Positions 1-13,259 of a DNA stretch of 64,000 bases are shown in pieces (the stretch's first letter is position 1; each line of letters begins with the position of its first letter). The position numbers were made by a program, and so were the translations under genes. The notes beneath the pieces were generated by a model, which ran no database searches, was not told the origin of the DNA, and worked only from the letters and a program-made list of their open reading frames with translations. Source of the DNA: Microbacterium sufflavum (GTDB taxonomy: Bacteria; Actinomycetota; Actinomycetes; Actinomycetales; Microbacteriaceae); assembly GCF_023101165.1 (NCBI RefSeq), contig NZ_CP078076.1, positions 1,550,001 through 1,614,000 on the forward strand, in the 5' to 3' direction.

Positions 1-1
1 C

Positions 2-2953
2 GCGCAGCGCTATGTGAAGCACCTCGAGTCCGAGCAGTCCACCCTCATCAACGACGTCGGCGTGACGCCGGACACGACGTACCAGGTCGTGCTCAACGGG
101 TTCAGCGCCGACCTCACGGGCGAGCAGGTGGATCAGCTCCGCGCCTCGAAGGACGTTCTCGGGGTGTTCCCCGACGAGATCCGTCACCCCGACGCGCTGA
201 CCTCCACCGACTACCTCGGCCTCGGCGACGACCGCAAGGGCCGCGGCGGGGTGTGGCAGCAGACCGGCGGCGTGAAGAAGGCCGGAGAGGGCGTCGTCGT
301 GGGTGTGATCGACACCGGCATCGCCCCGGAGCACCCGTCGTTCGAGGGCAAGAAGCTCAAGCAGCAGAAGAAGCAGAACGCCCGGCACAAGGGCCAGCAG
401 CCCTACACCGACGGCACCTACGTGTACTTCGACAAGTCCGACGGCGGGCAGTTCCGCGGCGCGATGGTCGAGGGCCAGGACTGGGACACGAGCGACTACT
501 CGACCAAGCTCATCGGCGGGCAGTACTTCTTCGCGGGAGCCCAGGCCGCCGGCTTCGACTTCCAGTACGACTACCTCTCGCCGCGGGACGGCGACGGCCA
601 CGGCTCGCACACGGCGAGCACGGCGGCGGGTGAGTTCGGGGTGGAGGCTGCGATCGAGGGCGTCGACTTCGGGACGATCTCCGGCGTCGCGCCCGGCGCG
701 AAGGTCGCCGCATACAAGGCCTGCTACGTCGGGCCCGACACGACCGTGACCACGGACGACATCTGCGCGCTGAGCGACCTCGTCGCCGCGATCGACCAGG
801 CCGTCGCCGACGGCGTCGACGTGATCAACTACTCGATCGGCGGCGGTGCGGCGAGCACCGTGATGGCACCAGAGGACCTGGCGTTCCTCAACGCGGCGGC
901 CGCCGGTGTGTTCGTCGCGACCAGCGCCGGCAACGACGGTCCCGACCCGGTCACGGCCGACCACGCGTCGCCGTGGTACACCACGGTCGCGGCCTCCACC
1001 ATCCCCACGTGGGAGGGCACCGTGCAGTTCGACGGCTTCGCGCAGGCCGGCGCCTCGGTGAGCGTGCCGTTCGGTGAGAGCGTCTCCGGGCCCTCGATCG
1101 CGGCACAGGATGCCGCGGCGCCCGGAGCGGTGGACGCGACGCTGTGCCTGCCCGGCACCCTCGACCCGGCGAAGGCCGCCGGACACATCGTGGTCTGCGA
1201 CCGCGGCGGCAACGCGCGCGCCGAGAAGTCGCAGGTGGTGAAGGACGCGGGTGGCATCGGCATGGTCCTGGTGAACGTGCCCGGCGGTGCCGACTCGCTC
1301 GACAACGACTTCCACGCCGTGCCGACCGTGCACCTGAACGCCGTGCACCGCGACGCGGTCCTCGCGTATGTGCGGGGCGGAGTCGACCGTCCGATCACCC
1401 TCGTCGGCGAGAACACCACCGGCGTGACCACGCCGACCCCGCAGATCGCGGGCTTCTCCAGCCGCGGGCCGGTCCTGGCCGACGGCAACGACGTGCTCAA
1501 GCCCGACGTCGCCGCTCCCGGCGTCGCGATCCTCGCCGCCACGCACAACGCGCCGGGCGAGCAGCCGACGTTCGGCATCCTCTCCGGCACCTCGATGGCC
1601 TCCCCGCACATCGCGGGCCTCGGTGCGCTGTACCTGGGCGAGCATCCGCGGGCGACGCCGGCGGAGATCCGTTCGGCGATGATGACCACCGCCTCCGACA
1701 CCGTGCTCCCCGACGGCTCGAAGAACACCGACCCGTTCGAGCAGGGCGCGGGGCAGGTCGACGCGCGGCGATACCTGAACCCGGGTCTGCTGTACCTCAA
1801 CGGGTTCCGGGACTGGGCGGCCTTCCTCGACGGGAAGGGGCTGTCGGACTTCCCCGGCATCGAGCCCATCGACGGCAGCGACCTGAACCAGGCGTCGATC
1901 TCGATCGGGTCGCTGGCCAGCGCGCAGACCGTCACCCGCACGGTCACCTCGACGGAGAAGGGCGTGTTCACCGCGAAGGCCTCCGTGCCGGGAGTGAACG
2001 TCACCGTCACGCCGTCTCAGCTCACGTTCGACAAGCCGGGGCAGTCGAAGACCTTCACGGTCACGTTCGACAGCACCAGCGCCCCGGTCGAGCAGTGGGC
2101 CACCGGTTCGCTCACCTGGACGAGCGCGAAGAACACGGTGCGCTCGCCGATCGCGGTGTATCCGGTCACGGCGGATGCTCCGGGAGAGGTCACCGGCAGT
2201 GGCGTCGACGGGAGCACGACGGTCGACATCATCCCCGGCCTCGACGGCGATCTGGCACTGAACCTCTCGGGCCTCACCCCGTTCCAGCTCCTCACCGATC
2301 CGGACAACCCGGTCGAGGGGCACTCCGGGAACGAGAACTCGGGCGACGCGAACAAGGACGTGGCGTGGATCGTCGACGTGCCGGAGGGCGGCACGCTCTC
2401 GCGGTTCGACCTCGACTCCTCCGACGACGAGGGCAGTGATCTCGACCTCACCGTCTACCGGGTGGTCGCGCCGGACGACCTGCGCTACTACGAGCGCTGG
2501 CAGTCGGCGACGGGCTCGGCCGACGAGCAGGTCACGGTGCCCACGCCGACCGCCGGCACCTACCTCGTGGTGGCGAACGTGTATGCGACGACCGGACCGA
2601 TGACGTGGGACATGACCTACGCCACCGTGCTCCCCGGTGACCAGGGCGCGTTCACGGCGACGCCGAACCCCATCGCCGCCGTGCGCGGGGAGAAGACGAG
2701 CTATGAGCTGAGCTGGACCGGCCTGACCGCCGGCACCCGCTACCTCGGTCTCGTCCAGTACGGCGACTCCGACGTGCGCACGGTGGTGACCGTCACCACC
2801 CCGGCCGACGTCGCCCCGGCACCGGCTCCGACCCCGGAGCCGACGCCGACCCCGGAGCCGACCCCGGACCCCACTCCGACGCCGGACCCCACCCCGACGC
2901 CGGACCCGGAGCCGACGCCGACCCCGCCCCCGGCGACCGACGCTCCCGGGTGA
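2..2953 (+). CDS. Secreted subtilisin-like (S8) serine protease, 5' end outside window
   Basis: An extracellular serine endopeptidase. The reading frame is already open at base 2 (A-Q-R-Y-V-K-H), so the start and signal peptide lie upstream; the first in-window start-type codon, GTG at 14, is probably internal. Numbering from that GTG, the visible order is an inhibitor I9-like propeptide (about 1-60), then the catalytic triad Asp100 (VIDTG), His196 (GHGSHT) and Ser527 (GTSMASPH). A protease-associated (PA) insert sits near 370-470, followed by Fn3-like and beta-rich domains (about 610-930) and a Pro-Thr-rich tail of PEPTPTP/PDPTPTP repeats. No LPXTG sorting signal follows the tail, so wall spanning or loose attachment is inferred. 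The gene is closed by a strong hairpin and is not linked to the type VII-like genes. Confidence 0.93.
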   Translation, partial: AQRYVKHLESEQSTLINDVGVTPDTTYQVVLNGFSADLTGEQVDQLRASKDVLGVFPDEIRHPDALTSTDYLGLGDDRKGRGGVWQQTGGVKKAGEGVVVGVIDTGIAPEHPSFEGKKLKQQKKQNARHKGQQPYTDGTYVYFDKSDGGQFRGAMVEGQDWDTSDYSTKLIGGQYFFAGAQAAGFDFQYDYLSPRDGDGHGSHTASTAAGEFGVEAAIEGVDFGTISGVAPGAKVAAYKACYVGPDTTVTTDDICALSDLVAAIDQAVADGVDVINYSIGGGAASTVMAPEDLAFLNAAAAGVFVATSAGNDGPDPVTADHASPWYTTVAASTIPTWEGTVQFDGFAQAGASVSVPFGESVSGPSIAAQDAAAPGAVDATLCLPGTLDPAKAAGHIVVCDRGGNARAEKSQVVKDAGGIGMVLVNVPGGADSLDNDFHAVPTVHLNAVHRDAVLAYVRGGVDRPITLVGENTTGVTTPTPQIAGFSSRGPVLADGNDVLKPDVAAPGVAILAATHNAPGEQPTFGILSGTSMASPHIAGLGALYLGEHPRATPAEIRSAMMTTASDTVLPDGSKNTDPFEQGAGQVDARRYLNPGLLYLNGFRDWAAFLDGKGLSDFPGIEPIDGSDLNQASISIGSLASAQTVTRTVTSTEKGVFTAKASVPGVNVTVTPSQLTFDKPGQSKTFTVTFDSTSAPVEQWATGSLTWTSAKNTVRSPIAVYPVTADAPGEVTGSGVDGSTTVDIIPGLDGDLALNLSGLTPFQLLTDPDNPVEGHSGNENSGDANKDVAWIVDVPEGGTLSRFDLDSSDDEGSDLDLTVYRVVAPDDLRYYERWQSATGSADEQVTVPTPTAGTYLVVANVYATTGPMTWDMTYATVLPGDQGAFTATPNPIAAVRGEKTSYELSWTGLTAGTRYLGLVQYGDSDVRTVVTVTTPADVAPAPAPTPEPTPTPEPTPDPTPTPDPTPTPDPEPTPTPPPATDAPG
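2815..2937 (+). repeat. Pro-Thr-rich coding repeat at protease C-terminus
   Basis: Short in-frame repeats of proline with Thr, Glu or Asp (units such as EPTPTP and DPTPTP) make up the last 40 or so residues of the protease. Such tails commonly span the peptidoglycan. The repeat is coding microsatellite-type sequence with no spacers. Confidence 0.8.
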
Positions 2954-2984
2954 GCGGGGGAGCGCCGGACACGGACGCGTGACA

Positions 2985-3020
2985 CACGGCCGCACGACGG
3001 ACACCCGTCGTGCGGCCGTG
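2985..3020 (+). terminator. Terminator hairpin after the protease gene
   Basis: A perfect 16-bp stem (CACGGCCGCACGACGG at 2985-3000, its complement at 3005-3020) with loop ACAC starts 31 bases after the protease stop. There is no clear T-run, as is usual in high-GC actinobacteria. Confidence 0.8.
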
Positions 3021-3144
3021 CCGTCGTTGCGGCCCATCGCCCGCCGGGGTAGCGCGGGCGTCCGTTCATCGCGTGATCGACACCGCTCGTCGCACCGTCC
3101 GCCGATCGGCGCGCGACCGCGGGGCGGGCTTCCTAGCGTGGGAA

Positions 3145-3160
3145 GACGCAATGATGCGTC
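3145..3160 (+). promoter_or_regulatory. Small inverted repeat just before the cstA ribosome binding site
   Basis: GACGCA-ATGA-TGCGTC lies immediately upstream of the ribosome binding site GAGGAG of the CstA gene. It could be a leader hairpin that influences translation, or an operator. The evidence is only the symmetry and the position. Confidence 0.3.
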
Positions 3161-3176
3161 CACCGAGGAGAACCCC

Positions 3177-5462
<2,286 letters not shown>

Positions 5463-5463
5463 G

Positions 5464-5709
5464 ATGACCGACACCGTGCATCGGACGGATGCCGCGACCA
5501 CCCCGCTGCGGGCGCTGTGGAGCGCCCTCGGCCGGGCCGGGCGCGGCATCCGCTGGTACATGACGACGCTGATGGGCGACACCGCGTACGCGACCTACGT
5601 CGCCCATCACCGCCGTTACCACCCCGACGAGGAACCGTTGACCGAGAGGCAGTTCTGGCGCCAGCGCATGGACGACCAGGACCGCAACCCCGGTGCCCGC
5701 TGCTGCTGA
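5464..5709 (+). CDS. YbdD/YjiX family small partner of CstA
   Basis: An 81-residue soluble protein. The conserved part runs from about residue 30 to the end and contains GDTAYATYVAHHRRYHPDEEP and TERQFWRQRMDDQ, the pattern of the YbdD/YjiX family. In many bacteria this gene directly follows cstA or btsT, and in some it is needed for transport activity (family knowledge). The ATG is one base after the cstA stop, so the two are surely co-transcribed and probably translationally coupled. Confidence 0.9.
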   Translation: MTDTVHRTDAATTPLRALWSALGRAGRGIRWYMTTLMGDTAYATYVAHHRRYHPDEEPLTERQFWRQRMDDQDRNPGARCC

Positions 5710-5741
5710 CGCCCTTCGTCCCGCGTCCCTAGGCTGAACGA

Positions 5742-6938
5742 ATGAACGACGTCGTCCTCGCCGCGGTGCTGGGGGTGCTCGGCGGCATCGCGCTCACGGT
5801 GCTGCTGCTGCTCGCCCGCCGGTTCGCGCGGGGTGCCACCGACCTCGGCAGTGACGCGGAGCAGGGGGCCCTGCGGGCGCTGCACCAGGCGAGCCTCGCC
5901 GCCCCGCACCTGCGCGGCGGGCTCGCCGGACCCGATGCGGTGAAGGCGGCGCGGCACCTGCGGGTGCTGCTGGGCAGCGCCGCGGTCGCGATCGTGGGCA
6001 CCGACGGCGGCGAGGAGTCCGGCGTCGTGTCCTTCGACGGCGCCTCGGACGGCTTGGAGTCGGCCGCGCGCCGCATCGCCGAGCGGGTGCGGGCGAGCGG
6101 CCGGCGGCAGGTGTTCCCCGCCCCGGCGAAGACCGACGACCTGGAGGCGGTGGGCGCCCCGATCGTCGTGGACGGGCGAACGATCGGCGTGATCGTGGCC
6201 TTCGCGTCGCCCGTGCGCGCGGCGCTCGTGCGCGCCGCCGAGGAGGTCGCCGACTGGTGCGCCGCACAGGTCGAGCTCGGCGGGCTCGACGCCTCCCGCG
6301 CGCAGCTGGCTGAGGCGGAGCTGCGGTCGCTGCGGGCGCAGATCTCTCCGCACTTCATCTACAACGCCCTCACCGCGATCGCCTCGTTCATCACGACCGA
6401 CCCCGACCGCGCGCGCGACCTCGTGCTGGAGTTCGCCGACTTCACGCGCTACTCCTTCCGCCGCCAGGGGGAGTTCACGACCCTCGCGGAGGAGCTCGGC
6501 AGCATCCACTCGTACCTGGAGCTCGAGCGGGCCCGCTTCGGCGACCGGCTGCAGGTCACGCTGCAGATCGCGCCGGAGACCCTCGCCACGGTCATCCCGT
6601 TCCTGTCGGTGCAGCCCCTCGTGGAGAACGCGGTGCGGCACGGGCTCGAGCCGGGGGAGGGCGGCGGCGAGATCCGCCTCACCTCGCGCGACGACGGCAC
6701 CCACACCGAGATCCTCGTGGAGGACGACGGCGTCGGCATGGACCCCGACGGGCTGCGGTCGCTGCTCACGGCGCGCGAGGACGGCTCCCACGTGGGACTG
6801 CGCAACGTCGACACGCGTCTGCGACAGCTGTACGGCAGCAGCGGCGGACTGGTCGTGGAGACCAACACGGGCGCGGGTACCCTGGTGCGCATGCGAGTCC
6901 CGAAATCGCAGCCCCTGCACGACCCGGACGACGACTGA
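5742..6938 (+). CDS. LytS/BtsS-type sensor histidine kinase
   Basis: A 398-residue membrane-anchored sensor kinase. It has one N-terminal transmembrane helix (about 5-27), a GAF-like ligand domain (about 45-180), then the His_kinase core with phospho-acceptor His204 in SPHFIYNAL. The HATPase domain has Asn296 in the N-box (LVENAVRHG) and glycine boxes DDGVGMD and GLRN. The multi-helix 5TM-LYT sensor of classical LytS/BtsS is missing, so sensing is probably cytoplasmic through the GAF-like domain. It sits 32 bases after the YbdD gene and 9 bases before its response regulator. Position beside CstA resembles BtsS/BtsR next to pyruvate transport in E. coli, so pyruvate or a related acid is a reasonable inferred signal. 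Confidence 0.9.
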   Translation: MNDVVLAAVLGVLGGIALTVLLLLARRFARGATDLGSDAEQGALRALHQASLAAPHLRGGLAGPDAVKAARHLRVLLGSAAVAIVGTDGGEESGVVSFDGASDGLESAARRIAERVRASGRRQVFPAPAKTDDLEAVGAPIVVDGRTIGVIVAFASPVRAALVRAAEEVADWCAAQVELGGLDASRAQLAEAELRSLRAQISPHFIYNALTAIASFITTDPDRARDLVLEFADFTRYSFRRQGEFTTLAEELGSIHSYLELERARFGDRLQVTLQIAPETLATVIPFLSVQPLVENAVRHGLEPGEGGGEIRLTSRDDGTHTEILVEDDGVGMDPDGLRSLLTAREDGSHVGLRNVDTRLRQLYGSSGGLVVETNTGAGTLVRMRVPKSQPLHDPDDD

Positions 6939-6947
6939 GGAGCCCGG

Positions 6948-7667
6948 ATGATCGACGTCCTCGTCGCCGACGACGAGCAGCCCGCCCTCGACGAGCTGGT
7001 GCACCTGCTGCGCTCCGACCCGCGCATCGGCGAGATCCTCACCGCGACGAGCGGAGCCGACGCCCTGCGGCAGCTGTCGCAGCGCGCCGTGCGTCTCGCG
7101 TTCCTCGACATCCACATGCCCGGCCTGCTCGGCACCGACCTGGCCCGCGCCCTCCTTGGCCTCGCGGAGCCGCCGGCGGTGGTGTTCGTCACGGCCGACG
7201 AGGCCCGCGCGGTGGAGGCGTTCGAACTGCGCGCGGTCGACTACCTCCTCAAGCCGGTGCGGCGGGAGCGGCTGCGCGGCGCGATCGACCGCGTGGATCA
7301 GGCCGCCGATCCGACCCGCGGCGACGACGAGGTGCTGTCGGTCACGGTCGGGTCGACCGTGCGGTTCGTGCGGCGCAGCGAGGTGCGGTGGGTGCGGGCG
7401 CAGGGCGACTACGCGCGACTGCACACCGACGACGACGACCCCGGCCAGCTCGTGCGCATCCCCATGGCGGAGCTCGAGGCGCGGTGGGCCGACGCGGGGT
7501 TCCTGCGCATCCACCGCTCGACGCTCGTGCGCACGGCCGCCGTGACCGAGGCGCGGCTGTCCGGGGGAGAGTCGACGCTGGTGGTCGGCCGCACGGCCCT
7601 CCCGGTGAGCAGACGGCTCGTGCCCGCGGTGCGGGAGGCGCTCGTGCGCGGTGAGGCGCCGGCATGA
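6948..7667 (+). CDS. LytTR-family response regulator
   Basis: A 239-residue DNA-binding regulator that pairs with the upstream LytS-type kinase. The receiver domain (1-120) has acidic residues near the N-terminus (VADDEQ), the phospho-acceptor Asp54 in FLDIHMPG, a T in VFVTAD and Lys in LLKPV. The C-terminal LytTR domain (about 128-235) contains the GDYARLHT and FLRIHRSTLVR patterns typical of this ten-stranded DNA-binding fold. The likely targets are cstA and/or the symporter on either side of it. Its stop overlaps the start of the next gene by 4 bases. Confidence 0.92.
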   Translation: MIDVLVADDEQPALDELVHLLRSDPRIGEILTATSGADALRQLSQRAVRLAFLDIHMPGLLGTDLARALLGLAEPPAVVFVTADEARAVEAFELRAVDYLLKPVRRERLRGAIDRVDQAADPTRGDDEVLSVTVGSTVRFVRRSEVRWVRAQGDYARLHTDDDDPGQLVRIPMAELEARWADAGFLRIHRSTLVRTAAVTEARLSGGESTLVVGRTALPVSRRLVPAVREALVRGEAPA

Positions 7668-8086
7668 CCGGGTCTCCCGAGCGTGCGGCTCCGGAGCCCG
7701 CGGCGCGCGGTGCGGGAGAGCCCGCGAAGCGCGTGCGGGTCACGGCCGACCTCCCGCCTCGCGGCCCTGCGGCTCTCACGCGCGGCATCGCGCTGCCCGG
7801 GGCGCCGGTCGACGAGGCCGATGCGGTGTACGCCAGGGCGCTCCAGCGCAGTCAGCTGCGGCTCGCGCTCGGCACGGTCGCCGGGTTCGTGGTGGTCGTG
7901 GTCGCGATGACCCTGGCGATCGCGCTCGTGCCCGAGATCGACCGGGTCGTGCTGGGGGGCCTGCCGCTGTCGTGGCTGCTGCAGGCGTTCGCGTTCTACC
8001 CGGTCATCGTGGTGTTCGCGCTGCTGTATCTGCGCACGGCCGTCCGCAACGAGCGCCGCTACCGCGCCCTCCGGGACCGCGAATGA
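7664..8086 (+). CDS. Small two-helix membrane protein coupled to the symporter (DUF485-like)
   Basis: 140 residues: a Pro/Ala-rich cytoplasmic start, an acidic helix (VDEADAVYARALQRSQLR), then two transmembrane helices near 68-90 and 102-125 and a basic C-terminus (RTAVRNERRYRALRDRE). Small two-helix proteins of the DUF485 type are found directly before acetate/pyruvate symporters (ActP and MctC loci), and this gene overlaps the symporter start by four bases. I infer an accessory subunit. Similarity to DUF485 is by architecture and context rather than by strong sequence motifs. Confidence 0.75.
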   Translation: MTGSPERAAPEPAARGAGEPAKRVRVTADLPPRGPAALTRGIALPGAPVDEADAVYARALQRSQLRLALGTVAGFVVVVVAMTLAIALVPEIDRVVLGGLPLSWLLQAFAFYPVIVVFALLYLRTAVRNERRYRALRDRE

Positions 8087-9540
8087 ACGCGCTGCTCGAC
8101 CTGCTCGGGGTCGCGCTGGTGGTGATCGCCACGCTGCTGATCGGCGTGTACGGCCTGCGGGTGTCGCGCACGACGAGCGACTTCTTCGTGGCGTCGCGCA
8201 CCGTGCGGCCGGTGTGGAACGCCTCGGCGATCAGCGGCGAGTACCTGTCGGCCGGCACCTTCCTCGGGCTCTCCGGACTCGTGCTGCTCGACGGCGCGCG
8301 CGGCTTCTGGTTCCCGATCGGGTACGCGGCCGGGTACCTGCTGGTGCTGGTGTTCGTCGCGGCCCCGCTCCGGCGCAGCGGGGCCTACACGATCCCGGAC
8401 TTCGTGGAGGCGCGGCTCGGGTCGGCCTCGGCGCGACGCGTCACGAGCCTCGCGGTGCTGGTGATCGGGTGGCTGTACATCGTGCCGCAGCTGCACGGCG
8501 CCGGCATCACGCTGGTCGTGGTCGCGGGGTTGCCGGAGTGGGTGGGCGCCGTGACGGTCGCGGTGCTCGTGGCGGCGTCGGTCGCGGCGGGCGGGATGCG
8601 CGCGATCACGTTCGTGCAGGCGTTCCAGTACTGGCTCAAGCTCACGGCGCTGCTGGTGCCGGTGGTGTGCATCGCCTTCGCGCTCGGCGGCGGACCGCAC
8701 GCGTTCGACCCGGCGCTCGTGTTCCCCAGCGAGGCGGGACCGTCCGGCTTCGACGCGTACGAGACCGCGTCGCTGCTGCTCGCGCTGCTGCTGGGCACGA
8801 TGGGACTGCCGCACGTGCTGGTCCGCTTCTACACGAGCCCGACCGGGGCGTCGGCGCGGCGGACGACCGTGATCGTGATCGCGATGGTCAGCGCCTTCTA
8901 CGCCGTGTCGAGCGCGATGGGGCTGCTCGCCCGCATCGCCGCTCCCGACCTCGCGGTGCCGGGGGTGGCCGACACGGTGGTGCTGCAACTGCCCTCGCGC
9001 GTGTTCCCCGGGCCGGGCGGAGAGCTGCTCACGGCGCTCATCGTGTCGGGCGCGTTCGCGGCGTTCCTGGCGACCTCGGCCGGGCTCGTGGTGTCGCTCG
9101 CGGGGGTGATCAGCCAGGACGTGTTCTCCGGGTCCGTCCGCTCGTTCCGTCTCTCCGCGGTGCTGTGCGCGCTCGTGCCGCTCGGGGTCGCGCTGCTCAC
9201 GGCGCCCGCGGGGCTCGTGTCGAGCGTGGGCGTGGTGTTCGTGGTGGCCGCGTCGACGCTGTCGCCCGTGGTGCTGCTGGGCGTGTGGTGGCGCGGGCTC
9301 ACGGCCCGCGGGGCGGTGGCGGGGATGGTGTGCGGCGGCGTCGCGACCGGGCTCGCGCTGCTCGTGCACGCCGTGATCGACGGGGTCGGGGTCGCGGCGC
9401 CGTACCTCGCCCAGCCCGCGGCGTGGACGATCCCGCTGGCCACGGCCGTGACGGTCGCGGTGTCGCTGCTCGATCCGCGCGGCCCGTCGCCGCGTACGGA
9501 CTGCTTCCTCGCCCGTGTGCACACCCCCGAACGCGGCTGA
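8083..9540 (+). CDS. Sodium:solute symporter, cation acetate/monocarboxylate type
   Basis: A 485-residue SSS-family carrier with about 13 transmembrane helices, matching the usual length of ActP/MctC. Typical early motifs are SDFFVASRTVRPVWNASAISGEYLSAGTFLG (given in part: SGEYLSAGTFLG) and the helix-breaking segment GAYTIPDFVEARLG. A conserved LGTMGLPHVLVRFYT segment occurs near residue 240. Such carriers take up acetate, pyruvate or propionate with sodium or protons. Start ATG 8083 gives a 4-base overlap with the small membrane protein gene, and together with the LytS/LytTR pair and CstA forms a carboxylate-uptake block. Confidence 0.92.
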   Translation: MNALLDLLGVALVVIATLLIGVYGLRVSRTTSDFFVASRTVRPVWNASAISGEYLSAGTFLGLSGLVLLDGARGFWFPIGYAAGYLLVLVFVAAPLRRSGAYTIPDFVEARLGSASARRVTSLAVLVIGWLYIVPQLHGAGITLVVVAGLPEWVGAVTVAVLVAASVAAGGMRAITFVQAFQYWLKLTALLVPVVCIAFALGGGPHAFDPALVFPSEAGPSGFDAYETASLLLALLLGTMGLPHVLVRFYTSPTGASARRTTVIVIAMVSAFYAVSSAMGLLARIAAPDLAVPGVADTVVLQLPSRVFPGPGGELLTALIVSGAFAAFLATSAGLVVSLAGVISQDVFSGSVRSFRLSAVLCALVPLGVALLTAPAGLVSSVGVVFVVAASTLSPVVLLGVWWRGLTARGAVAGMVCGGVATGLALLVHAVIDGVGVAAPYLAQPAAWTIPLATAVTVAVSLLDPRGPSPRTDCFLARVHTPERG

Positions 9541-9618
9541 CCGGAGGGCCGGGCGAACGCGCGGGATCACGCCGTGGTGGCCGGGGGTCCGCGCGAGCGC
9601 CTGAATCCGAGCGTGCCC

Positions 9619-9668
9619 GTGCGGGTCAGTCCGTGCGGGTCAGAGGGTGCGGGTCAGACGGTGCGGGT
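9619..9668. repeat. 14-bp tandem repeat at the 3' end of the pirin gene
   Basis: Three full copies of a 14-base unit, GTGCGGGTCAG followed by TCC, AGG or ACG, plus a partial fourth copy (9661-9668). The repeat overlaps the last codons and stop of the minus-strand pirin gene. Because 14 is not a multiple of three, each copy carries a TGA on the minus strand in a different frame. Confidence 0.85.
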
Positions 9669-10571
9669 GCGCGGCAGGAGCCGGACGGGCGGGAGCGGCG
9701 GCGCGGGGATGCGCACGTCGTGCCCCTCGACCGTCCCGAACCGCGGGGCCGCGGCCTCCCAGTCCTCGCGGGCGGCCGCGATCTCGTCGTGCGTGCGGCC
9801 GGCGAAGTTCCACCACATCACGATGTCCGACTCGAACGGCTCGCCGCCGAGCAGGAACAGCAGGGCGCCCTCGGTGCTGGTGACCTCGACGTCCGTGCGC
9901 GAATCGCCGAGGTACACCAGGGCGTTGCGCTGCATGGCGTGCTCGGACAGCGCGGCCTCGCCCTCGACCAGCAGCAGCGCGTGCTCCCACTCGGACCGCA
10001 GCGGCAGGCGCACGGTCGACCCGGCGGGCAGGACGACCTCGGCGCCCACGATCGGGGTGTGCACGGTCGCGGGGGAGCGCGTCGCGGCGAACTCGCCGAG
10101 CACGACGGTCGCCGTGGCGTCGGGCCCCTCGGTCGCGGGCAGCTCGACGGTCGGCAGGTCGGTGTGGCGTTCGAAGCCGCCGTCGCCGTGCCGCGCCGAC
10201 TCGGGCAGCACGACCCAGAACTGCAGCGCGTCGAGCGGGATCGGGTCGTCGCCGACGGAGTACTCGGAGTGGGAGATGCCGTTGCCGGCCGTCATCAGGT
10301 TCAGCTGCCCGCGGCGCAGGTCGGCGTCGCTGCCGAGCGAGTCGCGGTGACGGATCTCGCCGACGAGGGGCCAGGTCACCGTCTGCAGTCCGATGTGCGG
10401 ATGGGGTTCGACGCGCATGCGGGTGTCGGCTGGTCCGAAGCGGTCGAGGAAGCACCAGGCGCCGATGGTCGGCAGGTTGCGGTGCGGGAGCACGCGCAGC
10501 ACCGTCATGCCGCGCACACCCCCGAGCGGCACGTCGCGGGGCTCGAGGACGAGGCGGCGCTGCCCGATCAT
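9654..10571 (-). CDS. Pirin family protein (cupin dioxygenase-like)
   Basis: A 305-residue bicupin of the pirin family. It carries the pirin metal ligands: HPHIGLQTVTW in the N-terminal cupin and GISHSEYS further on, then a second cupin near 170-240 (EWEHALLLVEGEA). The C-terminal region has GGEPFESDIVMWWNFAGRTHDEI, very typical of bacterial pirins. Bacterial members include quercetinase-like enzymes and regulators of pyruvate metabolism, so the exact role is open. ATG at 10571 overlaps the stop of the upstream acetyltransferase gene (ATGA), so the two form an operon. The stop codon lies within a 14-bp tandem repeat. Confidence 0.93.
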   Translation of the reverse strand: MIGQRRLVLEPRDVPLGGVRGMTVLRVLPHRNLPTIGAWCFLDRFGPADTRMRVEPHPHIGLQTVTWPLVGEIRHRDSLGSDADLRRGQLNLMTAGNGISHSEYSVGDDPIPLDALQFWVVLPESARHGDGGFERHTDLPTVELPATEGPDATATVVLGEFAATRSPATVHTPIVGAEVVLPAGSTVRLPLRSEWEHALLLVEGEAALSEHAMQRNALVYLGDSRTDVEVTSTEGALLFLLGGEPFESDIVMWWNFAGRTHDEIAAAREDWEAAAPRFGTVEGHDVRIPAPPLPPVRLLPRTRTV

Positions 10572-10999
10572 TCCGCCCGTCCGGTGGGATCGTCGTCGGA
10601 GCCGCCGGCGGACTCCCGCGGAGCCGACTCGTGCTGCGCCGACTTCTCCTGCGCCGACTTGTCCTGCACTGCGGCGTCCGGTGCCGCCGCGCCCTGGACC
10701 TCGGCGGGACGCTGGGGCCAGCGGATCTCGGCGCCGGGCACCTCGTGCGTCTGCAGGTACTTCGCGATGTAGGGGCACAGCGGCACGATCGCGTCGCCGC
10801 GCCCCGCCGCGTCGGCCAGGGCCTCGGCGGCGAGCTTCCCGGCGAGCCCCTGGCCCTGGAACGCCGGGTCGATCTCGGTGTGGATGAAGCGGATGGCGCC
10901 CGGCCTCAGCTGGAACTCGGCGAACCCGGCGAGCACGTCGTCGGAGCGGATCTCGTAGCGGGAGGCCTCGTCGTTGCGGGTCACGGAGATGTCGGTCAT
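10568..10999 (-). CDS. NATD1-like GNAT acetyltransferase
   Basis: 143 residues. The first 95 form a compact GNAT fold of the short NATD1/YidJ type, with [20 protein letters not shown] as acetyl-CoA loop and [17 protein letters not shown], the hallmark of this group. The last 45 residues are a low-complexity charged tail ([10 protein letters not shown] and similar). AAGGAG precedes the start by seven bases, which fixes ATG at 10999. The acyl acceptor is not known. It is the first gene of a two-gene minus-strand operon with pirin and is divergent from recQ. Confidence 0.9.
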   Translation of the reverse strand: MTDISVTRNDEASRYEIRSDDVLAGFAEFQLRPGAIRFIHTEIDPAFQGQGLAGKLAAEALADAAGRGDAIVPLCPYIAKYLQTHEVPGAEIRWPQRPAEVQGAAAPDAAVQDKSAQEKSAQHESAPRESAGGSDDDPTGRAE

Positions 11000-11094
11000 C
11001 GGGTGCTCCTTCGGGGTCTGGGTCCAACCTAACCCCGGTCGCGGTGGTGGGGACGGCCGCTGCCCGTGTCGGCCGGGGTCGTTACGCTGGAGGC

Positions 11095-13122
<2,028 letters not shown>

Positions 13123-13259
13123 GGCCCGGCTGTCGCGAGCCGACAAGCCGGACGGGGCGCGACCCCCGAGGCTCTTGGAGGAAGGGGACAGCGGAGTTCT
13201 CCCCGGTTTGTGGCACACCTACCATGGAGGCACCGTCACTTCTCCGAGGAGGAACCCCC

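Noticed and set aside
2815..2937. Regular short repeats as a CRISPR array
   Set aside because: They are in-frame Pro-Thr codon repeats with no unique spacers and no cas genes nearby.
2..2953. The S8 protease as a mycosin of the type VII-like system
   Set aside because: It has an I9 propeptide, PA insert and Pro-Thr tail of ordinary secreted subtilases, lacks the C-terminal membrane helix of mycosins, lies 14 kb from the island and is closed by its own terminator.
13190..13206. A possible fourth copy of the ATGGGGA-N4-TCCCCAT operator before the acyl-CoA dehydrogenase gene
   Set aside because: The arms match poorly (CAGCGGA and TCCCCGG, about five of seven positions symmetric), and the gene is unrelated to the island.
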